NCBI RefSeq assembly: GCF_024372725.1
Contig: NZ_VOUA01000012.1
Span: forward strand, 1-64,000
Direction: 5' to 3'
Length of the DNA stretch: 64,000 nt
From: Methanosarcina sp. KYL-1
GTDB lineage: Archaea > Halobacteriota > Methanosarcinia > Methanosarcinales > Methanosarcinaceae
Part shown: piece after piece, positions 1 to 8,069 of the stretch
How positions within the stretch are numbered: position 1 is the stretch's first letter
How the letters are laid out: each line of letters starts with the position of its first letter
Program-made: the position numbers and the translations under genes
The notes under the pieces: model-generated
The model's database searches: none
What the model saw: only the letters and a program-made list of their open reading frames with translations
Told to the model about the DNA's origin: nothing

Positions 1-2
1 AT

Positions 3-128
3 TCAATTTTAGGGGCATATCTAGGCTTACATGGTGGAAAAGACATACGGAGGCAGTTTTTATCCCATATAAAGGTATCGAACAGCCTCGTTTATGAGGA
101 GATGAAAATTAGCGAAGTACTGAAGTAA
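3..128 (+). CDS. C-terminal end of an unidentified protein (cut by window edge)
   Basis: An open frame enters from the left edge and ends at a TAA at 126-128, giving the last 41 residues of a protein. The residues are ordinary soluble protein in composition (GAYLGLHGGKDIRRQFL followed by a charged tail ending EVLK). The other two forward frames are closed early. I do not recognise the family from this fragment. The start lies outside the window, so nothing can be said about domains or operon. Confidence 0.5.
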   Translation, partial: SILGAYLGLHGGKDIRRQFLSHIKVSNSLVYEEMKISEVLK

Positions 129-204
129 ACAAAACACTTCAACTACCTATCGAAAAACCACTTAGTATTCAAACAAAACTTCATGCGTATCCGAGATCGG
201 TGAT

Positions 205-696
205 ATGATGCAAGATCTTGAACCCATGCCAGACAAAACATTTTGGCTTTTTGATCTAGTAGATTTTGCTGAAAATGAACTCCATGAAAAGGGAGTGGTT
301 GGGAAATTAAAATTTGAAAAACTGAATGTAAAAGTTAGAGAAGAGCTAAGAAAAGAGGACTTATATATTGGTCAGTGGGATTTGGCCATTAATTTTAGGG
401 GGCCTGTTGATCCTGGACTTTCAAGATTACTCGACAAATATCAAAAATTAGAATTATTTGAGCTTGAAGAATTTCAAAACAAGACCTTGAAGTATAGTTT
501 AACGGAAAAAGGAAAAAAGTTCAAACAAGGATGCGAAAAGTATTTCTCACGAATAAATCCAAACTTCCATAGTGCGCTTGATCGAGTTCATATAATGCTG
601 TCAAAAGAAATTAATAAATCTGGAAAAGAGCTTGTAGAAACTTCTGAAGATATACAAAAAATGAAAAAGGAAATCTTGGGTGAGAAAATAAAGTAA
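205..696 (+). CDS. Hypothetical protein with winged-helix-like region
   Basis: A 163-residue soluble protein of unknown function. The start is ATG 205 or the adjacent ATG 208; a GGTGAT ribosome binding site just upstream fits 208 slightly better by spacing. Residues 30-110 alternate helix-like segments with a stretch reading KYSLTEKGKKFKQG, the pattern that closes many winged-helix domains of PadR or HTH_45 type. The C-terminal 50 residues are charged and probably helical (KEINKSGKELVETSEDIQKM). No membrane segment or signal peptide is visible. The gene is AT-rich like the kinase gene that follows convergently, which suggests both belong to an accessory segment. A DNA-binding role is only a guess. 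Confidence 0.6.
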   Translation: MMQDLEPMPDKTFWLFDLVDFAENELHEKGVVGKLKFEKLNVKVREELRKEDLYIGQWDLAINFRGPVDPGLSRLLDKYQKLELFELEEFQNKTLKYSLTEKGKKFKQGCEKYFSRINPNFHSALDRVHIMLSKEINKSGKELVETSEDIQKMKKEILGEKIK

Positions 697-878
697 AGCC
701 AATTTATCCTTCAATACTAAGGCAAAATATTCGCTCAAATTCATAAATAAGTCTATTTTTGAGGACATTTGAAATGTAAAATCATACTTTACGCAGATAT
801 CTTCCCAATTTTCACAATTTCCTCTGCTGTCTTTTCATGCTATATTAGGAGAACATCTGTGGAAAGTAAGTAAAATGA

Positions 879-2222
879 TTATGAGTTATTAACTACTGAA
901 TCCCAAATAGCTCTAAATGCTGGATTAAGATCTTCTCTTTTTATATCTTTAGCAACCATTTTGAAATGTACTTTTTCTTTTATTAATAATCCGTTAACAG
1001 CGATAATTTCGTCTATATCTCTTACATCTAACAATAATTCAATAAAAGTATCCATTGCTGCAAATCTGTTTAAACTCACAGAAGAGATTAAAATGCTTTT
1101 TAAGGCAGAAACTTTTAAATCAACTTTTTTTGTGTTTAAATATACAATTTTCATTCTTCTTGCAATTGTTTCCGCATATTCAAAGGGGATGTCATAATAA
1201 CCGAGATTACAAATTATTTCTGAATATACTTCAATTATTTTTTCGAAATTTATGGTTTCATTGATGACCATTTTTTTTAATAATTTTAAAGGAATCATAT
1301 CAAAAAAGTCTAAAAATAATTTGCTATCATTTTCAAACATGAACATCAAATGTAATAGTTCTTCAACTTTTTGTTCTTCGTAAATTCCTTCTTCAAAATT
1401 TCTATTAATTTCTGATAAAAGAGATTCAAAGGATCCACTTGGATTTTTTTTCGGATCTATTAAAGACGAGACGTTATCTAATGCTTCCAACAAATCATCA
1501 ACAGATTGGAATCTATCATTGGGATTATTTCTAGTTGCTTTTAATATAATATATCCAAAACCAGTGGGTATCAACTTTTCATCAATTGTGGCTGGAGATG
1601 TGCCCGTCAAAATATTATAAAGTGTTTTTCCTAATTGATATATATCACTCCTATTATCCATCTCTCTAGATGAATTAAATGATTCTGGAGGTAAATATTC
1701 AAGAGTACCCATAGTTTGATGTGTTGTTGTTAAAGTCATTGTATCTCTTTGTTCAAATTTCCCTATGCCCAAATCAGTGACTAGAACTCTTTCATCTTCA
1801 GAAATAAGAAAATTATGAGGCTTTATGTCTCTATGAACCTCGCCAGCGTCATGAATTGCCTTAATTCCTTTACAAGCTTCTCTAAAATATCTTAAAGCAA
1901 TTTGTGGATTTTCTTTCAATTTATCAATTTTATCTTCTAGTGAACATTTTGCTAGTGGCATTACAAAATATTGAGGCTCTTCCTCCAAGTTATAATCTAA
2001 TATACTCATTACATTTTCATGATCCAGTCTTTCCATTAACCTTACTTCTCTGGCAAATCGTCTCTTACTTTCTTCATCGTTTTCATTGCACATTTTAAGT
2101 GCGAGTATATTTCCTGTTAAACAGTCCGTGACTTGATATACTGTTCCGCAACCCCCTGTTTCAATCAGTTTATCAACTAAATATTTGTTTCCTATGATAA
2201 TTCCTTGATTACTACCATTCAT
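879..2222 (-). CDS. Eukaryotic-type serine/threonine protein kinase
   Basis: A 447-residue protein kinase. The N-terminal ~270 residues form a Hanks-type catalytic domain: glycine-rich loop ETGGCGTVYQ (residues 21-30), ATP-binding Lys43 in ALKM, catalytic loop HRDIKPHN (H130-D132), metal-binding D150 in DLG instead of the usual DFG, and GTLEYLPPES as the APE-like P+1 segment. The remaining ~175 residues are helical, without membrane segment, PASTA or TPR signature, and are unassigned. An upstream in-frame GTG at 2231 overlaps the AGGTGA ribosome binding site, so ATG 2222 is chosen. The gene is clearly more AT-rich than the core genes further right, suggesting transfer. No phosphatase or FHA partner is adjacent. 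Cytoplasmic signalling is inferred from the domain only. Confidence 0.88.
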   Translation of the reverse strand: MNGSNQGIIIGNKYLVDKLIETGGCGTVYQVTDCLTGNILALKMCNENDEESKRRFAREVRLMERLDHENVMSILDYNLEEEPQYFVMPLAKCSLEDKIDKLKENPQIALRYFREACKGIKAIHDAGEVHRDIKPHNFLISEDERVLVTDLGIGKFEQRDTMTLTTTHQTMGTLEYLPPESFNSSREMDNRSDIYQLGKTLYNILTGTSPATIDEKLIPTGFGYIILKATRNNPNDRFQSVDDLLEALDNVSSLIDPKKNPSGSFESLLSEINRNFEEGIYEEQKVEELLHLMFMFENDSKLFLDFFDMIPLKLLKKMVINETINFEKIIEVYSEIICNLGYYDIPFEYAETIARRMKIVYLNTKKVDLKVSALKSILISSVSLNRFAAMDTFIELLLDVRDIDEIIAVNGLLIKEKVHFKMVAKDIKREDLNPAFRAIWDSVVNNS

Positions 2223-2539
2223 TGATCTCACCTATTATTTTCATAATTAAAAGCATAAAAATTAAGAGTTAGTATTCTTGTTGATTCAATTAATTTTTTT
2301 GATTCATATTTCTTTTAAAATTTAGGTATAACTTTTTATTGGACTCCCAAGTCTAAATATTTGTACTATATTTTCTTTCATAGAATCATTTTAGACAATA
2401 AGTACAAAGTATATGATAAAAATTTCTTTGAGTTTTTATTATTCAATTTATGAAAATAAAGACTAAGATGAAATGTTTGATATTGAGGTTACTGTCCCTG
2501 CAATATGCTCTGAAGGAAAATAATAAAGGTGACTTTATT
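2223..2539. other. AT-rich intergenic stretch
   Basis: No supported gene. It contains the leftward promoter region of the kinase gene and runs into the first ~312-bp repeat. Short open frames from about 2440 onward are made of repeat sequence and are not called. Confidence 0.5.
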
Positions 2540-3720
2540 GAGACCTTCCATCCTTCACCTCGGAACAAAAAACCAGGTCGCAGAGCAAAAACGATCGGAT
2601 TTTTCAAAAAGGTATGCCGGGAATTCTTACGAAAGTACGATAAGACCGGGAGCCGGATATTATTGCGGGGATCTGTTGCAGGGGTCGTTCTGTCGTTGTT
2701 CTCTTTAGCGCATGAGCTCCGGCAGCTCCGGCTAAGTTCTAAGCGTCCCGGCACTGGCGAAAAATAAAAAGAGAGTCTTGAATGTCCTGTCACTTTTCTT
2801 CTCTCCCATTCAACCTTTACCTTTCTCAAATTCCCTCTCTAATCAGTGCGTGAGACCTTCCATCATACGCTTGAGAACAAAAAAACAGGTCCCAGAGCAA
2901 AAACTCTCAAATTTCTCAAAAAAAGTATGCCGGGTATTTTCACGGAAGTACGATAAGGCCGGGAGCCGGATATTATTGCGGGTATCGGTTGCAGGGGTTG
3001 TTCTGTCGTTGTTCTCTTTAGCGCATGAGCTCCGGCAGCTCCGGCTGAGTTCTAAGCGCCCCGGCACTGGCGAAAAATAAAAAGTGAGTCTTGAATGTCC
3101 TGTCACTTTTCTTCTCTCCCATTCAACCTTTACCTTTCTCAAATTCCCTCTCTAATCAGTGCGTGAGACCTTCCATCATACGCTTGAGAACAAAAAAACA
3201 GGTCCCGGAGCAAAAACTCTCAAATTTCTCAAAAAGGTATGCCGGGTATTTTTACGAAAGTACGATAAGGCCGGGAGCCGGATATTATTGCGGGGGTTCG
3301 GCTTTAGAAGTTGTTTCGGTGGTGTTTTCTTTGGCGCATGAGCTCCGGCAGCTCCGGCTGAGTTCTAAGCGCCCCGGCACTGGCAAAAAATAAAAATTGA
3401 GTCTTGAATATCCCCGGTTTCTTCTCCCCATTCGACTTTTACCCTCCTCGAATTACCGTTTTAGCAAGTGCGTGGTCCTTCCGTCCTGCGCCTGAGAACA
3501 GGGACCCAGGTCCCGGAGCAAAAACTCTCAAATTTCTCAAAAAGGTATGCCGGGTATTTTTACGAAAGTACGATAAGGCCGGGAGCCGGATATTATTGCG
3601 GGATTCGGCTTTAGAAGTTTTTCCGGCGGTGTTTTCTTCGGCGCATGAGCTCCGGCAGCCCCGGCTGAGTTCTAAGCGCCCCAACACTGGCAAAAAATAA
3701 AAAATAAGTCTTAAAAATTC
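2540..3720. repeat. Four tandem copies of a ~312-bp repeat
   Basis: Units begin near 2540, 2852, 3165 and 3473, a period of 312-313 bp with the last unit shorter. Each unit contains the same order of blocks: GAGACCTTCCATC-like start, an ACCAGGTC/ACAGGTC block, TCAAAAAGGTATGCCGGG, TACGATAAGGCCGGGAGCCG, a CGCATGAGCTCCGGCAG block, and an end with GGCACTGGCRAAAAATAAAA followed by AGTCTT. Units 1-3 also share the ~85-bp spacer that follows. The first two are nearly identical, the fourth more diverged. Open frames run through the copies in several frames on both strands, but none has a convincing start and the differences between copies do not respect codon positions. I read it as a non-coding repeat family. 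Confidence 0.85.
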
Positions 3721-3833
3721 CTATTCTCTTCTCTCGATAAGACTTCTTGAACCCTGTTTTTTCAACTAACAGGAAGCGCCTGTGAATCACCTTATTATAA
3801 AATGAAACATAATTTCTATCTGGTGAAAGGGAC

Positions 3834-4124
3834 ATGACTCTCACTGTGGACATAAAAGGTGACTTCACTCCCCAGGAGGTAAGTGAGGTCATTCGTGCAG
3901 CGCTGGAGCAAAACGAGCGCATTGCAAAATACAAAATAAAGAAGTATTCGGGGATTTGCGAGGATTTCGAGAAAAAATACGGGATGGGCTCCGATCTTTT
4001 TATGGAAAAATTCGAGAGCGGAGAACTTGGAGATGATGAAGACTTTTTCGACTGGTATGCGGCAAAAAGGGGACTTGATATCTGGAATAAAAAACTTGAG
4101 ATAATCTCGGGGATCCGGATATGA
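3834..4124 (+). CDS. Small acidic protein, putative antitoxin partner of TumE-like toxin
   Basis: A 96-residue acidic cytoplasmic protein, first of three paralogues in the window (others start at 7619 and 9496) with a fourth decayed copy at 5620-5700. Shared motifs are TPQEVSEVIRAALE near residue 12, KYKIKKYS, CEDFEKKYG, and the hallmark FFDWYAAKRGLDIWNKK near residues 71-87. ATG 3834 follows GGTGAAAGGGAC. The stop overlaps the start of the next gene by 4 nt (ATGA), so the two are translationally coupled. Because the next gene is of the TumE toxin family, the antitoxin role is inferred from position and size. No DNA-binding motif is obvious, unlike the Xre-type TumA antitoxin. Confidence 0.7.
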   Translation: MTLTVDIKGDFTPQEVSEVIRAALEQNERIAKYKIKKYSGICEDFEKKYGMGSDLFMEKFESGELGDDEDFFDWYAAKRGLDIWNKKLEIISGIRI

Positions 4125-4492
4125 ATTTCAGGGATTATTACCTGGAAATCGAATCCCTGCTCAGGGAATGTTCCCTGATCACTCATTTTTCTGTTGATTT
4201 TGAAGAGATCACCGCTGATGCAGGGTCCTTAAAAGGTAATATAGAGCTGATGAACGGTTCTACTCTTCATTTCTTTGAATTTATTGAAATTCGCAGTAAC
4301 AGTCCTGTACTTGCTAAATACAGGTATCACTGGCAGTCACCACAGGGCAATCTGGTAAAAAGGTGGGATAATGCCCCCCACCATAAGGAACTTGACACTT
4401 TTCCTCATCATGTTCATGGGCCTGAAGGGGTGCGTCCCTCTCCTCCCGTTGACCTGAAATCGATACTTGAAGAAATTATCAATTCTGAATAA
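4121..4492 (+). CDS. TumE-family toxin-like protein (DUF6516)
   Basis: A 123-residue protein that resembles the DUF6516/TumE toxin family: an N-terminal helical start, the LKGNIELMNGSTLHFFEFI strand pair, the YRYHWQSPQGNLVKRWDNAPHH core and the histidine-rich TFPHHVHGPEGVRPS segment typical of the family. The family is linked to type II toxin-antitoxin pairs in other prokaryotes, with suspected ribonuclease activity. The start ATG overlaps the stop of the upstream partner. A weak hairpin and T-run follow. Length and motifs are complete, so the toxin looks intact. The assignment comes from remembered family features, not from a search. Confidence 0.75.
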   Translation: MNFRDYYLEIESLLRECSLITHFSVDFEEITADAGSLKGNIELMNGSTLHFFEFIEIRSNSPVLAKYRYHWQSPQGNLVKRWDNAPHHKELDTFPHHVHGPEGVRPSPPVDLKSILEEIINSE

Positions 4493-4502
4493 ACAAGTTT
4501 TA

Positions 4503-4537
4503 CCAACCTCAAATATTGTTGGCCGGTTAATTTTTTT
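4503..4537 (+). terminator. Possible terminator after the toxin gene
   Basis: CCAAC (4503-4507) and GTTGG (4518-4522) can form a 5-bp hairpin, followed by a run of seven T at 4531-4537. It lies just after the toxin stop codon. The stem is short, so the T-run may be the working part. Confidence 0.4.
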
Positions 4538-4564
4538 ATGAAAACGCTTCTATTATCGGATTTC

Positions 4565-4640
4565 TGCTGAAGTTCCTCTTTTACTACGGCTGCCTCATTT
4601 CAGTTCCGTGTGGCCGCTACAACCAAAAAATAAAAATTAA
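4565..4640. repeat. Short repeat element, copy 1
   Basis: This stretch has TTTACTACGGCTGC, then TTTCAGTTCCGTG, then a CAAAAAATAAAAATTAAG end. A second copy lies at about 4988-5055. The end matches the AAAAATAAAAA.TGAGTCTT end of the ~312-bp repeats, so the two element types probably share a terminus. Confidence 0.6.
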
Positions 4641-4706
4641 GTTTTGTAACTCTCATTGCTTTCCTTCTCCTATTCGGCCTTTAACCTTTCTCGAATCCCT
4701 TCTCTA

Positions 4707-4960
4707 ATCCGTGCGTCCCTCCTCTTTCCCGTGCTTTAATTACAAAAACCAGGTCGCATAGCAAAAACTCTCAAATTTCTCAAAAAAGTATGCCGGGAAT
4801 TCTTACGAAAGTACGATAAGGCCGGGAGCCGGATATTATTGCGGGGATCGGTTGCAGGGGTCGTTTTGTCGGTGTTCTCTTCGGTGCATGAGCTCCGGCA
4901 GCCCCGGCTGAGTTCCAGGCGCCCCGGCACTGGCAAAAAATAAAAATTGAGTCTTAAAAA
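4707..4960. repeat. Dispersed fifth copy of the ~312-bp repeat
   Basis: It contains the same blocks as the tandem array at 2540-3720, including ACCAGGTCGCATAGC, the ATGCCGGGAATTCTTACG block, CCGGGAGCCGGATATTATTG and CATGAGCTCCGGCAGCC, ending with CAAAAAATAAAAATTGAGTC. It lacks the ~85-bp spacer seen in the array. It sits in the gap between the toxin pair and the chagasin-like gene. Confidence 0.8.
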
Positions 4961-4987
4961 GTTGTTCCGGTGGTTTTTCCATTTGCA

Positions 4988-5055
4988 TGTTTACTACGGC
5001 TGCTCGGTTTTCAGTTCCGTGCAGCTCATCACAATCAAAAAATAAAATTTAAGTC
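4988..5055. repeat. Short repeat element, copy 2
   Basis: This is the partner of the element at 4565-4640: TTTACTACGGCTGCTCG, TTTTCAGTTCCGTG and a CAAAAAATAAAATTTAAGTC end. No gene is seen in the remainder of the 4493-5093 gap. Confidence 0.6.
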
Positions 5056-5093
5056 TTAAAAAAAGAAACAGGTCCGAAAAGCGAAAACGCCTT

Positions 5094-5537
5094 TCAGACA
5101 ACCTCGACAGTGAGTTTAAAAGTCTCCTCCTCGCCGGTCGTATTCATCCAGGATTGTTTGTATATGCCGTCTATCTGCTGGCTGCCCGGAGCCGCGGCTT
5201 CGATTATCCATGTGTGGTTTCCGGGAACACCAACCTCACCTTCGGGAGCCGGGTCCTGAGTATAATAGTCGTCGAGAATGCTGAGTCCCTCGCTCAGGTT
5301 GAGTTGCCAGGAGGCACCTGTGGAAGGGTTTTCCCTGAGTTTAAGGGTGAAATTCTCCCCTTTTTTGAGGCTTACGGTTTTTCCGCTGTCAGCTTCGGTT
5401 ACTACCATACCTGTTTCCGTGGTTTCGTTTCCTGGAGTTTCGTTTCCCGGAGTCTCTGTCTTTTCGGTGCAGCCGGCTGCAAAGAGAACGGCAGCTATGA
5501 GAAGGAGCACTGCTATTGCTTTTAAAATTTTACTCAT
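5094..5537 (-). CDS. Chagasin-like cysteine protease inhibitor lipoprotein (I42 family)
   Basis: A 147-residue exported inhibitor. The N-terminus has a lipoprotein signal with a hydrophobic stretch (residues 6-21) and a lipobox-like AAGC at residues 20-23, then a Thr/Glu/Asn-rich linker. The mature domain shows the three chagasin binding loops: NPSTGASW (NPTTGY-like), the GVPG loop, and KQSW in place of RPW. The length matches the I42 family, whose members block papain-like proteases; chagasins are known from Methanosarcina. ATG 5537 follows GAGGGAATATTT. It is probably anchored outside the cytoplasmic membrane. No papain-like protease gene is seen nearby. Confidence 0.85.
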   Translation of the reverse strand: MSKILKAIAVLLLIAAVLFAAGCTEKTETPGNETPGNETTETGMVVTEADSGKTVSLKKGENFTLKLRENPSTGASWQLNLSEGLSILDDYYTQDPAPEGEVGVPGNHTWIIEAAAPGSQQIDGIYKQSWMNTTGEEETFKLTVEVV

Positions 5538-5619
5538 AAATATTCCCTCAAAGATTCTCTTACTCTACGTCAAAATGAACATTTATGCATTGATTTTCTT
5601 TTGATTAAAATTTTTTTAG

Positions 5620-5700
5620 TATTTCGGCTGGTATGCGGCAAAAAGGGGGCTCGATATCTGGAATAAAAAACCTGGGATCATCTCGGGGGTCCGGATATGA
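5620..5700 (+). pseudogene. Decayed 3' fragment of the antitoxin-like gene
   Basis: Reading 5620-5700 gives YFGWYAAKRGLDIWNKK and then PGIISGVRI before a stop, nearly the same as the last 26 residues of the gene at 3834-4124 at both DNA and protein level. The match even includes the ATGAATT overlap with the toxin start codon. Upstream of 5620 the similarity stops in AT-rich DNA, and no toxin gene follows. It is a truncated duplicate of the toxin-antitoxin pair. Confidence 0.85.
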
Positions 5701-5760
5701 ATTCCTGAAGGAACTTTAGTTCGTATATTTCTTTATACCTTAAAGGAAATATTTTTAATC

Positions 5761-6345
5761 ATGCCCTATCCGGTTGCACATGCCCTTTTCTTTGTATTCT
5801 TCATCGGGGCAGCAGGGGTTTATGCTCTGGTCGGACCTCTTTTTCGCGGGGAACTTTCATCCGGTGACGCAAAGAGGATTTTATTACTGCTGTTTGCGGG
5901 CGGTTTTAGTTCGCTGTTCCCGGACCTTATAGTTGTTTATAACTTAATCGTAAAAGGGACTATGGAACACTGCTGGATCGGCCCGTTCCCGACGCATTCG
6001 ATTTTATTCAGTTTTTCTGCAGTCCTGTTCTGGGGGGTTGTCGGATATGCAGTATACGGGAAGTTCGATAGGGCCGCATACCTGGGGCTTTTTGCCTGGG
6101 CTGCGTCCCTTTCACACCTGCTGCTCGACGATATCGATGAAGGCGGGATATATTATTTTTATCCGGTATACGATAAACAGGTCAGCGTATTTTCGTACAT
6201 GGGCCTGGGTTTTTCAGAAGTTAGTTTATTTCATTACCTGATAGCATCTTTCGTATCTGTCTTCTTTATTTCCGTTATAATTATGATGGCTCTATTTGCG
6301 TTGAGTCATTTTGGTTTCGAGTTCAGGTACAGGTCCGAAAAGTGA
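5761..6345 (+). CDS. Multi-pass membrane protein, YdjM/DUF457-like metal-dependent hydrolase family
   Basis: A 194-residue membrane protein with about five hydrophobic segments (near residues 5-25, 38-58, 78-100, 108-122 and 158-185). Polar motifs between them, FSSLFPDLI, PFPTHSILFS and ASLSHLLLDDIDEGG, resemble the His/Asp pattern of the YdjM/DUF457 family (putative membrane-bound metal-dependent hydrolases). The N-terminal MPYPVAHAL also fits. ATG 5761 is preceded by AAAGGAAATATT. The substrate is unknown. It stands alone between the decayed antitoxin fragment and a gene-free stretch. Confidence 0.65.
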   Translation: MPYPVAHALFFVFFIGAAGVYALVGPLFRGELSSGDAKRILLLLFAGGFSSLFPDLIVVYNLIVKGTMEHCWIGPFPTHSILFSFSAVLFWGVVGYAVYGKFDRAAYLGLFAWAASLSHLLLDDIDEGGIYYFYPVYDKQVSVFSYMGLGFSEVSLFHYLIASFVSVFFISVIIMMALFALSHFGFEFRYRSEK

Positions 6346-6528
6346 GGCACGTAACCCTAAATTCCCATATTCATCTTTTTTGTCTTTGCCCGGAAAGGCC
6401 AGGATATCAACCGGGAGGCAGCTATTTGCGTTCCGGATTTTTTCGGTTTTTTCCGGATTTTCCGGTTTTATCTGTACGGATGTCCGGGTATGAATGAGCA
6501 ACGAAGCGTCTTAAGCGCATTCTTCGTA

Positions 6529-6536
6529 AGGTTTAT
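6529..6536 (+). promoter_or_regulatory. TATA box upstream of the structured region
   Basis: TTTATATATTTT begins at about 6529 after AAGG, a good archaeal box A. A start of transcription near 6556-6560 would be expected. The next coding gene begins only at 6861 and has its own TATA-like AAATATAAAA at 6811-6820. Confidence 0.5.
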
Positions 6537-6555
6537 ATATTTTCCACGCAAATAA

Positions 6556-6790
6556 TAGAATTGTACAAAAGTCTCTACTTTGGAGAGTGTTTTTCTAAAT
6601 AATGCTGCACAAAAGGATCAATTCTTGCGAACCTGCAGACATATCCAGGGAAGTTTTCAGCTTTTTATCTAATTTTCGGAGCTTAGTAGAGTGAATTCTA
6701 CGCCCTGGAATTGGTGACACCATAATTTTTTTGGTTTAGTTGGAAACAACCTGCTTTATTGAAACTAAAACCGAAGGATAAGAAAAACAC
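6556..6790 (+). ncRNA. Candidate structured RNA (or long leader)
   Basis: Between a good TATA box (6529) and a separate TATA-like site (6814) lie several complementary segments. TCCAGGG 6644-6650 pairs with CCCTGGA 6703-6709. GTAGA 6686-6690 with TCTAC 6697-6701 forms an inner hairpin. GGTTTAGTT 6733-6741 pairs with AACTAAAACC 6763-6772 with one bulge; an alternative small hairpin GTTG-GAAA-CAAC lies inside. No open frame covers it. It could be an independent RNA gene or a ~300-nt leader of the gene at 6861. I do not recognise the family. Confidence 0.4.
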
Positions 6791-6860
6791 AAAAAACACT
6801 AAAATAAAAAAAATATAAAAAAACGCTCTTAAAAATTTTACTTGGAGAGTTCGAAGCAAT

Positions 6861-7109
6861 ATGTCAGACGAATCCGATGATTCAGACAGTAGTGATAGTA
6901 GCCGTAGTAGCAGTCGTCAGAGAATACTTACTATAGCCGGTATAGCCCTTTGTGTTATACAATTTACTTTCTTCGTATACACGATCGTAAAGTTCATGGA
7001 ATTTGACTTCTCCCAGGGGTTCAAGTTCATGCTGCTTGCATACACATCGGCGTTCGCGTATAAGGGGCTTGAAAATTCAGGGTTCAACCTGTTTCCCTTA
7101 CGGAACTAA
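6861..7109 (+). CDS. Small two-helix membrane protein
   Basis: An 82-residue protein. The first 22 residues are a Ser/Asp-rich hydrophilic tail (SDESDDSDSSDSSRSSSR), followed by one clear membrane helix (about residues 23-45) and a second weaker one (about 53-70). ATG 6861 follows GGAGAG at 6843-6848, somewhat distant. The family is unknown to me. The acidic tail next to a basic RQR stop suggests the N-terminus stays inside, by the positive-inside rule. It stands alone. Confidence 0.55.
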   Translation: MSDESDDSDSSDSSRSSSRQRILTIAGIALCVIQFTFFVYTIVKFMEFDFSQGFKFMLLAYTSAFAYKGLENSGFNLFPLRN

Positions 7110-7618
7110 GTAATGCCAAATAATGGGGTGCGGATTTCCCTTCCGCATTTCCCACAACTCTTTTTCCATTTCACATTTCTTTTTTAAGCGCATTTTCTAA
7201 TGCATTTTCTAATAATACTATCCTTAACTCCGGAAAACGTTTTTCAGTCTAATTGTTGATAGGTATCCCCCGCCAGCTTGCCTGGCGGCGCCTCCCCAAA
7301 AAGAAATAAAAGAGACAAATAAAAGAGCCATGAAAGCGAGTATTCTTAAAAACGATGTGAGATGATGAGTCCTGGTTGTGATGACTAAAATTAGGGGAAT
7401 CCGGACAGCCATTTTGTTCTTTTAATATCTAATGAGTATCAACCGGTAAAGGGGGAAGAACATGATTTATTCGGTTCTGTTTTTCAGTTATGTTTTTCAG
7501 TTATGTTTTTCGTTTATGCTTTTTCGGCTCAAAAGGCTTCACACGGCCTGAAGAAAAGCAAAAAGAGATATAGGATCACTTTTTTTAGTATCAGAAACAA
7601 TTCTTCTATGGGATAAAT
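7110..7618. other. Intergenic stretch with a GC-rich hairpin
   Basis: No gene is called. A hairpin CCGCCAG (7270-7276) / CTGGCGG (7282-7288) with a 5-nt loop stands out in otherwise AT-rich DNA. A 62-codon frame on the minus strand (7224-7412) is hydrophobic in its middle but lacks a ribosome binding site or recognisable family. TTATGTTTTTC repeats lie around 7485-7515. Confidence 0.4.
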
Positions 7619-7909
7619 ATGGATCTTACCTTGCAGATTGATACCGATTACTCGCTTCAGGAAGCAAGCGAGGTCATTCGCTCGGCTCTTGAACACGAGA
7701 AGCACCTTGCGAAATACAAGGTATACCGCTATTCCATGATCTGCGATGAATTTGAAGACCAGTATGACCTGATCTCCACGGAGTTCATGGAAAAATTCGA
7801 AGCCGGAGAGTTCATTGATGATGATAAGTATTTTGACTGGTACGCTGCAAAAAGAGGGCTTGACCACTGGAAAAAAAAGCTGGCTGTCCTTGAGGCCGTG
7901 AAACCCTGA
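7619..7909 (+). CDS. Antitoxin-like FDWYAAKRG protein, solitary paralogue 2
   Basis: A 96-residue paralogue of the protein at 3834-4124, of identical length. It keeps SLQEASEVIRSALEHEKH, AKYKVYRYSMICDEFE, MEKFEAGE and YFDWYAAKRGLDHWKKK. No TumE-like gene follows; the next 160 bases are non-coding and then comes a transcriptional regulator. It is therefore either an orphan antitoxin, a decoy for the toxin at 4121, or a protein with another job. The coding frame is intact, arguing for continued function. It is closer to the third paralogue (EHEKH, RYSMIC) than to the first. Confidence 0.7.
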   Translation: MDLTLQIDTDYSLQEASEVIRSALEHEKHLAKYKVYRYSMICDEFEDQYDLISTEFMEKFEAGEFIDDDKYFDWYAAKRGLDHWKKKLAVLEAVKP

Positions 7910-8069
7910 ACCGGCCGGGTGCCGGGTTTCTGGAGGACTTTTCAGCAAGTACGTGCCCTCACAACATCTAATTATATTTAGTTTGTATGTTAACGGCGAC
8001 AACTATATATTTTCTTACCTCATTTTATTATTAAGTCTATTGCCATGTTTTTCAGAAGGGTCTGCCGGA

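Noticed and set aside
2450-3720. A family of ~100-residue proteins encoded by each ~312-bp repeat
   Set aside because: Frames run in more than one phase and strand, lack starts with ribosome binding sites and carry substitutions and frame shifts between copies. Non-coding repeat is the better reading.
7224-7412. 62-codon hydrophobic frame on the minus strand
   Set aside because: It runs through the GC-rich hairpin, has no ribosome binding site and no recognisable likeness.
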